From NCBI GenBank assembly GCA_028023455.1, contig JAQFVV010006306.1, positions 3,313,001 to 3,377,000 of the forward strand: a DNA stretch of 64,000 nt. The letters are read 5' to 3'. This document shows positions 46,166 through 57,294 of this stretch, piece by piece (positions within the stretch are counted from its first letter, which is position 1; every line of letters starts with the position of its first letter). The notes under the pieces were generated by a model. That model was given only the letters and a program-made list of their open reading frames with translations, was not told the DNA's origin and did not search any database. The stretch comes from Epiperipatus broadwayi. Lineage: Eukaryota > Onychophora > Udeonychophora > Euonychophora > Peripatidae. The position numbers and the translations under genes are program-made.

Positions 46166-46946
46166 GATGTGATGTGATGCGCTGTGACTTCTTCTTATAT
46201 GGAGTCAGGAATCTCTCAGCAACTATGCCCAGAGAAACCTGTTAGCCACTTTACCTTCTCTTTTCATTCTCCACCCTAAGTTTTCCCATAATATGCTCCA
46301 TCCCATTTTCACAACATAATCTTTGTCAACTCCATGACCTTCATATCTAAATCCCTCTTATCTTTTCCCAAACCTAGCATAAAAACCAATAACTCACTTT
46401 CTGTATAATCACTTTGTTCATATTTAATCTTTCATAACTTCATTATTTGTACCCTTTCTGCTTCCAAGCATTTACATTGAAGTAACAGATACCTAATATT
46501 TTCTATGCTTTCCTTACACAACTTGCAGACTAAATCACCCAAATTTTTCTATTTATGTGTATATTCTGTTGTTGATAAAGATCACGTTCAAGCTTTAAAC
46601 AATAAACCACTTTCCTTACTATTATCATAAATTAAGTCACACCCGATGTTCCGTTTACTTCTATATATATTTAAACTCGTTTTCCTCTCCATACTAGTTC
46701 TCCATCTCTCCAACTCCCTATTTTTTATTAATTCATCTATTCTTCTATCCCACTCCTTACCACTATAACACTCAAAAATCCTCCTAACACAATCATCCCA
46801 CCTTTTGTACAAGTATACTGACATAAATTCTTCATCCAAATCTTCTGCACACCGCATTACCTTTCTCATCCATCTTGTTACCTGCCCTTTACCTGTAACC
46901 CAATTAAATACTATTTTAGCTATTCTTTTATTATCCATAACTGTAA
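46166..46946 (-). pseudogene. 5'-truncated LINE, RT C-terminus with CCHC knuckle, copy 1
   Basis: On the minus strand the frame from about 46947 reads NKRIAKIVFNWVTGKGQ, MRKVMRCAEDLDEEFMSV and YRSKRNIGCDLIYDNSKESG, then LLFKA. After a frameshift near 46588 it reads GDLVCKLCKESIENIRYLLL, QCKCLEAERVQIMKL. This C-x2-C ... C pattern is the C-terminal zinc knuckle of several LINE clades; the H is replaced by Y here. The 3' end has a GATGTGATGTGATG tail (46166-46179 on plus). The 5' truncation joins family A at AAAACTCT.. (46948). The clade is not assigned. Confidence 0.75.
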
Positions 46947-47395
46947 CAAAACTCTTCATATAGTAGTGCCACTCAGTGCAAGCCAGAGTAATCAATGGAT
47001 GCAGGAAGGTTGCGCTTAAAATCCCTATCTAATGCCTACTCATCCAATATTCCCAGAGTAGTTTCTAATTGGCTTTCATCAGTGAGAAGTCTTAAATCTG
47101 AGAGCACAGCACTTAGATCTTAGGATCTAATGCAACCCTTCAGCATTCACCTTTTACTTTTTAGTTAACTATAAAGGTAAGAGTCTAAATTGAGAATACA
47201 TTAATGTTTTTAATCTAAGCTCATTTACTTGTAAGGTCATATACATCCCAAACCAGTTCAGAATCTAAACTTTTTGGGTCTTTGGTTATTTAATAACCAT
47301 AGCCACCATCACCCTATTGCCAGAATTGGTATTAAACCATTAAACATCACATAATCACTATTTCCTACACTTACACAAGCTGTTAAATTATAAAT
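46947..47395 (-). repeat. Family A full unit joined to LINE copy 1
   Basis: Runs from AAAACTCTTCATATAGTAGT to AAACATCACATAATCACT and ACACAAGCTGTTAAA. The core region is worn (TTTCTAATTGGCTTTCATCA). On the minus strand the A terminus GAGTTTT leads directly into the LINE. Confidence 0.75.
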
Positions 47396-47815
47396 TTATT
47401 AAACGTACATTGATTATGTAAGTAATATTTACTGAGGCTATAACCTCGATAATATGCGTGTAAAATGCAATAGTAGGGACCTCTACAGGTGTTTTAACCA
47501 CAAGCTTATGCTATGGAAGAAAAGAGGGGAACCCTTCTTTATTTCAACCTACTTTCTATTTATATAGGTGAAGCAGAAGCAGTTAGATCTGCGAGCGTGA
47601 AGCTATTCAATACTTCACTGATTAAGTCCACATTTCTTATTACACATTAATACTCATGAAATCTTTCGATTTACAACTAGTCAATGGAAAGATTTTATAG
47701 TTAGAAATCTATTAAAGTAATTTAAAGTTGTAATTATAAATTTATTAAATGCACATTGATTACATAAGTAATATTTACTGAGGCTATAACTTCGATAATA
47801 TGCGTGTTAAAATAG
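47390..47815 (+). repeat. About 80-bp direct repeats flanking a 260-bp segment
   Basis: TAAATTTATTAAACGTACAT through AATATGCGTGT (47392-47462) recurs at 47736-47806. The enclosed segment holds GGGACCTCTACAGGTGTTTT and AACCACAAGCTTATG, an inverted match to 3578-3613. This suggests a segmental duplication or an element with terminal direct repeats. Confidence 0.5.
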
Positions 47816-48125
47816 AGGCAGAACTCTCCATACAGTAATGCCACCCAGGGTAAGCCAGAATAACAATGGATGTGAGAAGGTTTGTGCATTGATGCAGTGC
47901 TCTCTGATCCCAAACTTCTCACTGATGAAAGCCACAAGCTAGCGACTAGTCTGGAGATATGGGATGAGTAGGCCCTAGATGGGGATTTTAAGCACAGACC
48001 TTCTCACATCCATTGATTACTAAGATTTGCACTGGGTGGCTCTGCTGTATGGAGAGTTTTGCTTCTGTTTTAACCGCTTGTGTAAGCATAGAAAAATTGT
48101 GATTATAAGATGTTTAGTAATTTGT
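47813..48125. repeat. Family A foldback
   Basis: The left arm AGAGGCAGAACTCTCCATAC breaks at GTTTGTGCAT and joins a right arm with CTGATGA-AAGCCACAAGCTA-GCGAC (about 47922; GAAA lost). It ends GGAGAGTTTTGCTTCTG, then TGTAAGCATAG. Confidence 0.75.
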
Positions 48126-48390
48126 AGTTTTATAGCAAAATTTAATTGGATTAGATAGTGAAAACATTATAAATAAAAGAATAGTCGATTGTTAGGTAAG
48201 CATATATTTAAAAGATACAGAGTGTATTGGAGGGTATTTTAGAGTTAGTTGGTTACAATTTCAGATTCCAACAAGAAAAGCAATAGTTTGACAAAAATAT
48301 GTCTATTTATTGTATAGCTGAATAATTGAACTAAAAATCTTTCTGTACTTGTTATCTCTCACTCAAATAAATAGCCATGTAACCAAACTT
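48126..48390. other. AT-rich spacer, site of the A-LINE insertion
   Basis: Host sequence continues after 49099 if the composite insertion is removed. Confidence 0.4.
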
Positions 48391-48401
48391 CAGAATCTCA
48401 G

Positions 48402-48570
48402 ATGTGATGAGCTATGGCTTCTTTATTGAAGTCAGGAATCTCTTAATTGCTGTGCCCAGAGAAACTTGTTAGCTACCTTTCCTTCCCTTTCCATTCTGCA
48501 CCCTAAGTTTTTCCCATATTCTTCTTTATCCTGCTCCATCTCATTTTCACAATATTACCTTTGTTCAGAA
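48402..48570 (-). pseudogene. LINE 3' end, copy 2, in an A-LINE composite
   Basis: On the minus strand it matches the last 170 bp of the other two LINE copies (GGCACAGCAATTAAGAGATT, GATGGAGCAGGATAAAG words) and ends CATCACAT next to CAGAATCTCAG (48391-48401). The same 11 bp follow the linked A foldback (49089-49099), so LINE tail plus A inserted as one unit. Confidence 0.75.
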
Positions 48571-49088
48571 TAAACTCTCTTTATAGTAGTGATACCCAGT
48601 GAAAGTCTTAGTAATCAGTAGATTCAGGAAGGTTTTGCATAAAACCCACATCTAGTGCCTACTCATCCAATATCCTCTGATTAGCTTGTGACTTTCATCA
48701 GTGAGAAGCTTTGGACTAAGAGCACTGCATCTAGATCTAAGGTAACTCTTCAGCAATCACCTTTTACCTATTTAGTTAACTATAAATCTAGAAGCTCAAG
48801 ATGAAAATCTATTAATGTTTTTACCTTAACTAAATAGGTATAAGGTGATTACTGCTGGGTTGTATTAGGCTCTCTGATCCAAAACTCCTGTGTGATGAAA
48901 GCTGTAAACTAGAATCTACTCTGGGGATATTGGGTGAGTAGGCACTAGATAGGAATTTTATGCACAAACCTTCCTGTATCCATTGATTACTAAGGCTTGC
49001 ACTGAGTGGCACTACTGTACAGAGAGTTTGCTACTGCTAATAACAGTTTGTGCAAACATAGAAAATGGTAATCATGTGATGTTTTTGG
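48571..49088. repeat. Family A foldback, part of A-LINE composite
   Basis: The left arm begins AAACTCTCTTTATAGTAGTG. The centre is a palindromic AACTAAATAGGTAAAAGGTG-type joint, and the right arm ends AGAGAGTTTGCTACTG, then GGTAATCATGTGATGTTTTT. Core traces: complement of CTGATGA-AAGTCACAAGC on the left, GTGATGA-AAGCTGTAAAC on the right. Confidence 0.75.
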
Positions 49089-49256
49089 CAGAATCTCAGA
49101 ATTTTATTGAACTATTGCTCACATTATATGCCTGCTCAGGTTTTCTGAACATCAGAAAAATGTCTGCCAGATTAAAGCTAGCTCTTCAAATTACTTTCAA
49201 ATATTAAAAAGTACTATGCCTAGATTTTGTTTGCAAGCTTATCTCATTAAAAGCAG

Positions 49257-49404
49257 GTAAAACTCTTCATATAATAGTGCCACTCAGTGCAAGCCAGAGT
49301 AATGAATGGATGCCAGAAGACTTGTGCATAAAATCCCTATCTGGTGCGGCATCCATTCATTACTCTGGCTTGCACTGAGTGGCGCTACTGTATGGAGAGT
49401 TTTT
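49257..49404. repeat. Family A short foldback, left of LINE copy 3
   Basis: GTAAAACTCTTCATATAATA and its right arm GCACTGAGTGGCGCTACTGT, GGAGAGTTTT surround a truncated centre. The remainder of A resumes at 49822-49877 (CTGTTTTAATAACAGTTAGG, GATCATGTGATGTTTA) after the LINE. Confidence 0.75.
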
Positions 49405-49821
49405 CAAACAGGATCTTTAGCAAAAAGAGAATATACATGTAAGTGGAAAAGTATGGGTAATTTAGTCTGTAAATTATGTAAGGAAGAAATAGAAAATATT
49501 AGGCATCTGTTAATTGAATATAAATGCTTGAAAACAGAAAGGGCACATATAATGAAGTTATGGAAGAATAAATATGAAAAAAGTGATTATACAGAAAGTG
49601 GATTATTGTTTTTTATGCTGAGTTTGGGAAAAGATAAGGGGGATTTAGATATAAAGGCCATAGAGTTGACAAAGATTATGTTGTGGAAATGGGATGGAGC
49701 AGAATATGGAAAACTTTAGTCTGGAGAATGGAAAATAAAGTGGCTAACAGGTTTCTCTGGGCATAACTGTTGAGATTCTTGACTCCATTTAAGAAGGAGC
49801 TATAGTACATCACATCACATC
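49405..49821 (+). pseudogene. 5'-truncated LINE, RT C-terminus with CCHC knuckle, copy 3
   Basis: From about 49408 the frame reads FQTGSLAKREYTCKWKSM, GNLVCKLCKEEIENIRHLLI, EYKCLKTERAHIMKLWKNKY and continues to AEYGKL with a stop at 49719. The knuckle is C-x2-C ... H-x5-C. The 3' tail is ACATCACATCACATC. Protein and nucleotide sequence match copy 1 closely. The 5' truncation point differs from copy 1, yet the joined A position is the same. Confidence 0.78.
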
Positions 49822-49881
49822 CTGTTTTAATAACAGTTAGGAGCAAGCATAAGAAACGGTGATCATGTGATGTTTAGCTTT

Positions 49882-50999
49882 AATCTTATGGATAATATTA
49901 TAATACAAATATGTCAATTGCATAAAGATTAAATAATTTTAATTTTAATAGTATTGCCTTTATTAAGAAAAGATTGTGGAAAATGTACACATGTTATTTA
50001 AATTATTTACAATTATTTTTGAACTTTAAAAGAAGGAACTTTATACCTAACTATATGCAATTATTATTTCATTTCTATAGACTAAAAATGTAATATTCCA
50101 TATATATTTTTATTGCATGTTTTAAATGTTATATAAAATTAAAAGATTTTATTACAGTTAAAAAAAATGAAATAGATCCATTTGAAAGTATGAATATATT
50201 TCAAATAGGGTGACCATATTTCTTCAGGGTATAACCGGGACACACTACCAAAAAAAAAAAAAAAAAACTTCATGGCAGATTATTATATATTTCAGTATGA
50301 AATTTAAAAAATCAGAAAACATATAATTACATTACTAATATAAATAAAAGCAAATGACAATTGTTTATATACATATATTATCTATTAAAACAAAATCACA
50401 AATTAAAATAGCTTATTTCTAACGTACCAATGTAATAAGGATCCACTTCCATTTTGGGAAAATTAATGATTAATCAATCAAAAAAATTAATTACAAAATA
50501 TTAAATGAATAAATATTAATTTATAAAAAATAAAAATTAATTATAAAATTAAAAATAAGTGGTTAAGTAAAGTGTAACAATTAACAGTCCCAAAAGAATA
50601 TGTCGGGAGACCACAACAAGAGATAAAATCGGAATGAATCCAGGAAAAATGGGACATATGGACACCCTAATTCCAAAGTTCTTTTTTATTAAATTCATAA
50701 AAAGACAAAAAAAATGATTCGAAATTATTCTTTTCAAAAATTTAAAGTGCTTCTATCCTTTCAAAAAATTTAGAGGTATAAACTAAAAATTTTCAAATTT
50801 GCAAATTGGCTTATTCCATCAGGAGGATTTAAGATCAAAATACTGTATATTTTATTAATTCAGACATTGTATTATTAATCATAGCGTTGAGTCAGTATTG
50901 TTTTTCTTTATTAGAATTGTAATTATTTCAATGTAGTTTGCAAATATAATTTTTCAAATGCTATAGTCGTGTCTCAGGCGATACCTAATACATTATAAT
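49882..50999. other. AT-rich spacer
   Basis: A weak inverted pair is seen: AGGGTGACCATATTTCTTCA (50208) and GGGACATATGGACACCCTAA (50650), with GGGACACACTACC and A-rich sequence between. It may be the ends of an old element; it matches nothing else here. Confidence 0.4.
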
Positions 51000-51400
51000 A
51001 ATTAAAAAAGCAAATCATATATAACGTGACATTACTTTTATAAGCTTGTAGTTACAAAAATGCAATACAGAGAGCGTACCAATAGCTCAAACAAGCTCTT
51101 AATTAATAAGTGCGGTATGAGAAAATATTTAAAATCTCTATCCAGAACACTCTCACCTCGAGACCAACAGGTTTCGAGCTTATGGCTCACATCAGTGGAG
51201 AGCTAGAATATTTGGACACTAGACCTAAAATATCAACTCAAAAAAACCAGCACTTATTTCATACGTATATTTAAGTAGAAACTCTGAAATTTTCAGACAT
51301 GAAAATGTCTTTAAATCCAGCTATCTTACTTAAATAGCTATATGGGACTGAACTAAATTCAGATCTACCATATTTTAATAACATTATGCACATGTTAACA
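51000..51400 (-). repeat. Family B element with hammerhead-like core
   Basis: The arm words ACCAATAGCTCAAACAAGCT and TAAAATCTCTATCCAGAAC are present. On the minus strand (51199-51170) the core reads CTGATGT-GAGC-CATAA-GCTC-GAAACC. Stem II is perfectly paired; A9 is T. Beyond it, ATATGGGACTGAACTAAATT matches the family A internal ATATGGG.CTGAACTCAGTT region, which links B to A. Confidence 0.75.
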
Positions 51401-51644
51401 ATATTATTTTTTGCCAAACTTAGAATAATATAACATCATTGATATGTACCTTATATACTACTATAGCATCTGAAAAGTTACATTTGCATTTTTATGCGTC
51501 AATCAACAATACTGTCGGTTATATAAAAAATATATAGATATGTGTTGGCATATTAGATATATTCTACATATGATATATAAATTATATCAATAAGGTTAAC
51601 TTTTAAATTAGCATAAACTAAACCTATTAATAATAGTAATAATA

Positions 51645-52245
51645 AAAAGTCAGATGTCACATGACTTATATATAGCTTGCATTTACCAACATGTAAAATA
51701 AAGAGCATGCTAATGAGCTCTAAACAATCTTTTTTTTTTTATTTTTATTAATGATAAATGCTACTACAAGAGAAGGAATTCAAATCATCTTTATCTTAGA
51801 TTGTCCCCATCCCCGTTTCAACCTATGGGTCTTTTTAGTGAGGAGTTGGGACACTAGATTAAAAAAACCACCTCAAACTAAGCATTTATCTAAAAGTTAA
51901 TTGTCAAGAAGAAGATCTGAAACTTTTAGACATCTGCATGTCTTTAAAGTCAGCTCTTCAACTGAAAAAATCATATGGGCCTGAGCTTAATTTAGATTCT
52001 CCATATATTAATAGGCTTAGCCATTTAATTTAGCCAAAATCCTATCAGCAAAATGATAACAGTAATAATAAAAAGTTAGATGTCACATGACATATATAGC
52101 TTGCATTTACCACTATGTAAAATTAAGAGCATGCTAATGAGCTCTAAACAAGCTTTTATATATATATTTTATTAATGATAAATGCTACTACAAGAGAAGG
52201 CATTCAAATCATCTTTATCTTAGATTGTCCCCATTAAGGTAAGTT
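51645..52245 (+). repeat. Family B direct dimer, period about 427 bp
   Basis: AGATGTCACATGACTTATAT then AGCTTGCATTTACCA occurs at 51650 and 52078. The shared run continues through GAGCATGCTAATGAGCTCTA and CTACAAGAGAAGG. The second unit stops at GATTGTCCCCATT. The internal ATCATATGGGCCTGAGCTTA and AAAATCCTATCAGC again recall family A. The core is eroded. Confidence 0.8.
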
Positions 52246-53025
52246 AAGATGTAATATTATAGAAATAAAATTAGTAGTAATAATAATGAAAGTTAAATAT
52301 CATTATAGTAGATTGATAATAAATAAATCATTAGAAAGAATAATTTGAATTGTCAACCAAAGCCTGTAGTTGCTGTTTCAAGTGAATTTAAAGAAAACTT
52401 TCGATTAAAAGTATAATTAAAAATCAGGATACCTTTTGAAATCCATAATACACGTTTAATTGTTCTGTTTCATATTTGAGCTTATTAACCTAATTATATT
52501 TTGTTTTCATAAGAAAAAAAAATCCTAAAAAGGTACTACCTAGTGATTTAGTCAGAATATAATTATAGGGTGTATATTGTCTTAGAAAGAAGGTATCTGT
52601 TAAAGAAAATCAAGATATTAATTTATTGGTCAATGATAGGAACCTGTGAGGAAAAGAAGATAAGATGTAAGAAAGTTTTTAATGTTATTTTAATTAGTAA
52701 AATAACTGTTAATTTGTAATAAGTATTGCCTATCTAATTAAGTTTAAAATATATTACAAAATGAGACTTAAAATCTAATATATCATCTAAGTTCTTCATG
52801 AATTTAATGATGTTGAACTATTATAAGAAGAGGATCATCCTTTATTAGCCTATAAATCATTCTTCTATTTAAATGATCTTGATTATCATTAGAAATTTTT
52901 TATTTATAACCAGTTCAGCACCACTGGTCACTTTCCAATCATGTCTATTCCCTGTATCTAATTTCACTAGAGAGATTAAATGTATAAAGTCAGGGTAAAG
53001 ATTGTAACAGGTAAACTGGTACAAT
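52246..53025. other. AT-rich spacer
   Basis: No feature recognised. Confidence 0.4.
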
Positions 53026-53029
53026 ATAT

Positions 53030-53310
53030 ATATATCAAAAACCAGTCAACACTAATACAATTCCAATATCGATAACAATCAACAATTTCAAACTGTTGTC
53101 AAGGCAACCTTTTAACATTAAAGGTGGTCAAGTTGCAATTTTTAGTGTCTATATAAGTGTATTGGACTATTAGCAGAGGTAGGATTCCATCTTTATTGCT
53201 AAAAGAAGGTTGCCTTGACAATAGTTTGAAATTGTTGATTGTTATTGATATTGTGATTGTCTAAGTGTTGACTGGTTTTTAACGATTACTTCGATTACTT
53301 GCAAACCCAT
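53030..53310. repeat. Family D inverted-repeat element, copy 2
   Basis: Ends AAAAACCAGTCAACACTAAT and TAAGTGTTGACTGGTTTTTA are inverted. The next block GATAACAATCAACAATTTCA with GTTGTCAAGGCAACC matches copy 1. The interior of about 100 bp (AAAGGTGGTCAAGTTGCAAT) is absent from copy 1. Confidence 0.8.
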
Positions 53311-53341
53311 TTAGCTTCGAGTATTATTACATTATATATAT

Positions 53342-55496
53342 TGTAACGAGCACAGACGTTCATTACATTGTTTTTTTTTTATATTTATTAAACATGAAAG
53401 TAAATTAAAAAGTTCGCATTTAAAAATTTTCTTTAAGAATTAAAAATTGAAATTAAATATCATCTTAAACTCGTATATATTAAATCGCACAAATAAAAAA
53501 AATTATTAAAATAAAACTGTATTAAAAATAGAAAAGGTATTTTAAAAACAAAAACTTAAAAAGATTTAGAGATAAAAATATATCTTTGATTTGGAAAACA
53601 GGTTAATTAATCAGAAATGGAAATGATTGTTAATTAGTTAAATGTAAACCAGCCTTGGGCATTTAAATGTAAAAACATCGGTCAGATAGGAAAACAATAG
53701 AAACAAATAGCCAATGAAAGAAATCCATCGGGAAATCGGACCTCAGCGAAAGGATCATCACATCGATGACATAATGCCAAGTCAATCCTTCGAATACGTA
53801 TAAAAGGAAAAATTGGAAATTATTAATTAGTGAGTGATTGATTATTACGATGTGAGAGATATGTGTTAGTGCGGAAGTGAAGGAGAAGGGATTGAAAAAA
53901 AAGACGCACGATTCAATCCCTTCAGTTTTGCTAGGAAAGAAAGAGAAATGAACTATCGTTTTTCTACATTGAGGACCAGTTAAAACAAAAACCTCCGGAT
54001 GGATAAATAAATTGGCCAACAGAATATCAACCTTTAGGACAGCATGGGAATTCCCGTTCAAACTTACAAACGACAGATAAAGATGAACTGTTTAAAACCG
54101 TAAGAACTTTACAATTAATGAACATTAAATTAAAAACTTTTCGTATTTAAAATAATTGCATTAGTTTCCTATCTGACTAAAGTAGTTAAAATGTTATTTG
54201 ATGTATTTTTTATTTATTTGTGTAAAATCATTTCCATTTATTTATTTTTTATTCTTTAAGTTTTTATCATGATTTTTTTTTGTTTTTCGTTAAATTAATT
54301 ATATAAATGTTAAACTTAAGTCGGGCGTGAATGGCTGTATAGATTTGTAAAGTTATGTTAGGGGAGGGTAATCTTAGGTTATTTGTGTCGTTGTTAGATT
54401 GGGTCAATGGATTGGATATATTGATGTAGTTAGTAGATGTAGTCGGAGATTCGCTACTGGCAAAATCGCTTCATACACCGCACTCTCCCGTTTTGCCTAT
54501 GGAAGGAATTATAAGATGCAGAGCGCAGTTCCTTTCTATGGAGTTTTTTTTTATTGTTCTTCTCGTTAGATAGAAGTAATATTCCCGTCTAATGAGAGTC
54601 AATATCTTCTCTTAACCTTTTTGGTGCTGCCGTATTCCGTATTATATTGAATACATCGATGTATCAGATGGATTGATGCCAGTTTGACTGCGAATTTTAG
54701 CCTAAGGTTAAATAGGGACAGAATATTTTATTTTCAAATGCAAATCTATGTGGTCTATTCATACTTGACCCTAAATAAAATGCATTAAATTTAAGTTGTT
54801 TATAGATGCTTGCATGGATTGGTTATCGGTTAAGTATGTTTTGGGTTTTCATATTTGATCAAAATATATAGACATTCGATAAATAATGATACCTTACGGT
54901 GAGTATCTAAAATGTATTTATTCGGATGTCTTTTAAGTTATTGGTGACAATGCAAGTATCTTATGGTGAATACTATTGGGTTACGTATACATTTCCCTCC
55001 GCAATTGTCAGTAATCAATAATTTTGTATTTTGATCGTTTATGTTTACTTTGAAATGTTTTGACCGTGAAATCTATGTAACCGATCTATATTCAACATTA
55101 TAAGCAAGCTTTCATAAATTTAACTGTGCGAACTTAATTAAAATGTAAAATTAGAATATAATAGTAATTAAAGTAAATTAAAATCTAAGGTAAAGTTAAA
55201 AAAATGTTAAATGTTAAAATGTAAACTTAATACTAAAATAATTTTAAATCATATATATGTGCATAAATAAATGTTTGTATGTTAATTACTGGCAGTGGCT
55301 TATTTTATTCTTTTTTATATATACTCTTAGATTATCTTATTAAATCTCTGCTATTCCACTGAGCTAGTGACATGGGCTAACGACTGGAATCAAAATTTAA
55401 AAAAAAAAAATATTTTTTTTTTGACTGACGTATCTGCCTACTTTATGGCGCCCTGTAGTGCAGTTTACGTTAAGTGGGATTCCCCGGATCGTTACA
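53342..55496 (+). mobile_element. Possible solo LTR, about 2.15 kb
   Basis: The block begins TGTAACGAGC and ends GGATCGTTACA, giving TG...CA ends with an inverted TGTAACGA/TCGTTACA. It is flanked by ATAT on both sides, which is weak support in TA-rich DNA. It is clearly less AT-rich than its surroundings. TATAAAAGG at 53799 could be its promoter. No second copy, primer-binding site or pol genes are present, so it is either a solo LTR or a non-autonomous element with short inverted ends. Confidence 0.4.
53799..53807 (+). promoter_or_regulatory. TATA-box-like sequence
   Basis: TATAAAAGG preceded by CGAATACG inside the putative LTR, on the plus strand. This is a consensus match only. Confidence 0.35.
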
Positions 55497-55860
55497 ATAT
55501 ATATATATAAATAAATGCAGATAAAATTTTTTTGTAGTTTCTATATTTCATTGGAATAACAGTTAAGGATTAAATAATTTTGAATTTAGAATTTTTTTTA
55601 TTATGAATTAAACATTTAAAGAGGTCTAATTAATATTTTATTAATTCTGATTTTGAAATTAAAACAAGCATGTTTTTATGTTAAAATGCATATACTGGTA
55701 ATTATAAGATTCCACTATTTTGATTAGCAATTTTTTTTAACTAATGCTTGTATAAGATATTTTGATAAAATTCCACAAAGTTGTTTTTCAAAGGTGTAAA
55801 GTGAATTGAAAAGAGTCAATAACTTTTTTCAATGAAGATAGTGAAATTTATTTTAATTAA
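55497..55860. other. AT-rich spacer
   Basis: No feature recognised. Confidence 0.35.
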
Positions 55861-56290
55861 CGCATTCCCCCTGACTGTAAAACAGTTGAAAAAAGATTAG
55901 AAGAGAATAAGAATTTCATAGATTATGACAGAGGTACCATGAAGTTACAACTGAAGGCAAGAGAGTGCAAGTTCAGCTATTTACTACTAGTTCACTATGG
56001 TAGAATTTTGATTCACATGGAAGTAGAGGGTCTGCTTTCTGTGTTCTCCATAGCCTGTATATATGTTAATATCAAACAGCATATAGACTGAAGGGAGATT
56101 ATGACAAGCTAACAGTTACCTGAATTATACCTTTCCTGAAAATGGCAATAAGTCAGTATACTGTTTAGAAGGAACCAGCTTACCCTGAGAGACTATCAAC
56201 TTCATGAATTAGTTACACATATGTTGCTTTACCAATATGGAGAAAACCGCAGATAAATGTACTGCATCATATGTATATAAAGTGCTGCTG
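55861..56290 (+). pseudogene. Unrecognised coding-like segment
   Basis: An open frame without a start runs 55861-56091: RIPPDCKTVEKRLEENKNFI, DYDRGTMKLQLKARECKFSY, LLLVHYGRILIHMEVEGLLS. A second frame further on gives RNQLTLRDYQLHELVTHML and YQYGENRR. Base and residue composition look like former coding DNA. I do not recognise the family. Confidence 0.25.
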
Positions 56291-57294
56291 GTGAGTTACT
56301 TTAAAGATTTTCTTTAGTGAAAATGACATTTAAAACGTATAATTTAAAAGTAAAACAAGTAAATAATTTTTACTTGAATTAAAAGTTTAAAAAACAAATG
56401 ATTGATTTATAGACAATTTTATTTTGAAAAAAGAAAGTAAACTCCAAAAATCTTTTTAGATTAGAAAAAAAAACTTGGAGTATTTTTAAGAGACATTTAT
56501 AATTAATTATTCTTTTTTTTAAAAAAACTTTTTTTTATTTACCATTAGATAATGAATGAATTAACCTTTCCCTAGGACTAGACATGAATTTGCGGATGAA
56601 GCGCCCCTGTGGCATTAGTACTCAATACAATATCGCATTTTGAAATTTCCTTTGCCACTGTCAGCAGTTATCTCTGAAAAATTCCGTTTTTTCGATTCTA
56701 GCACATGCGTATACTACTCAGGTATTAGTTTGTAAAGTTTCACATAGATGGCAGTTATAATTAATGATTTATTCATTATTCTGTGGATGGTAATATGTAA
56801 ACACCATATTCACTCTTTTACTTACCTATATAGAGAAAAGATGTTATACTTTGATATCTGCAAAATAATTTTCATTTTTTTTAATAATTTGCATTATTCT
56901 TTCAATTGGTAAGTTATAATAATTATTTATGATTTATTTTTCTTTTTTAAAAAATATTTCTATGAAAATAAGGTCTTTCATTTTCTATTCAAATATCTAA
57001 AATCTGTGATACTTCTTCAACTTTCATATTCTTGCACGCATTTTTTGATATTTATTCTCGAAAGTAATATTTTGAAATCAAGTAAATATTTATACTCACA
57101 AATAATATTTTGAAATCAAGTAAATATTACTAACTAAATATTATGTCTATTTCAAAAAATTATAATTATATTTTCTGCAATAAACAATAAGGTTGTTTTT
57201 GTAGATTTTGAAAATATGAAGCATCGTTTTACGTGATGTTTTCTTATCTATAAATGTTTGAATATCTATTATATTTTTTTACAAAATATTTTAG
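56291..57294. other. AT-rich spacer
   Basis: A short direct repeat (AATATTTTGAAATCAAGTAA at 57066 and 57105) is the only structure seen. Confidence 0.4.

Noticed and set aside
47734-49207. Small frames containing LSSVRSLGSESTA or TEWHYCTESL
   Set aside because: The same peptides recur wherever family A occurs, so they are translations of the repeat and not genes.
53663-54061. A 132-residue minus-strand frame inside the putative LTR
   Set aside because: It is phenylalanine- and serine-rich and antisense to the TATA-like promoter, with no family signature. It looks like a chance frame in less AT-rich DNA.
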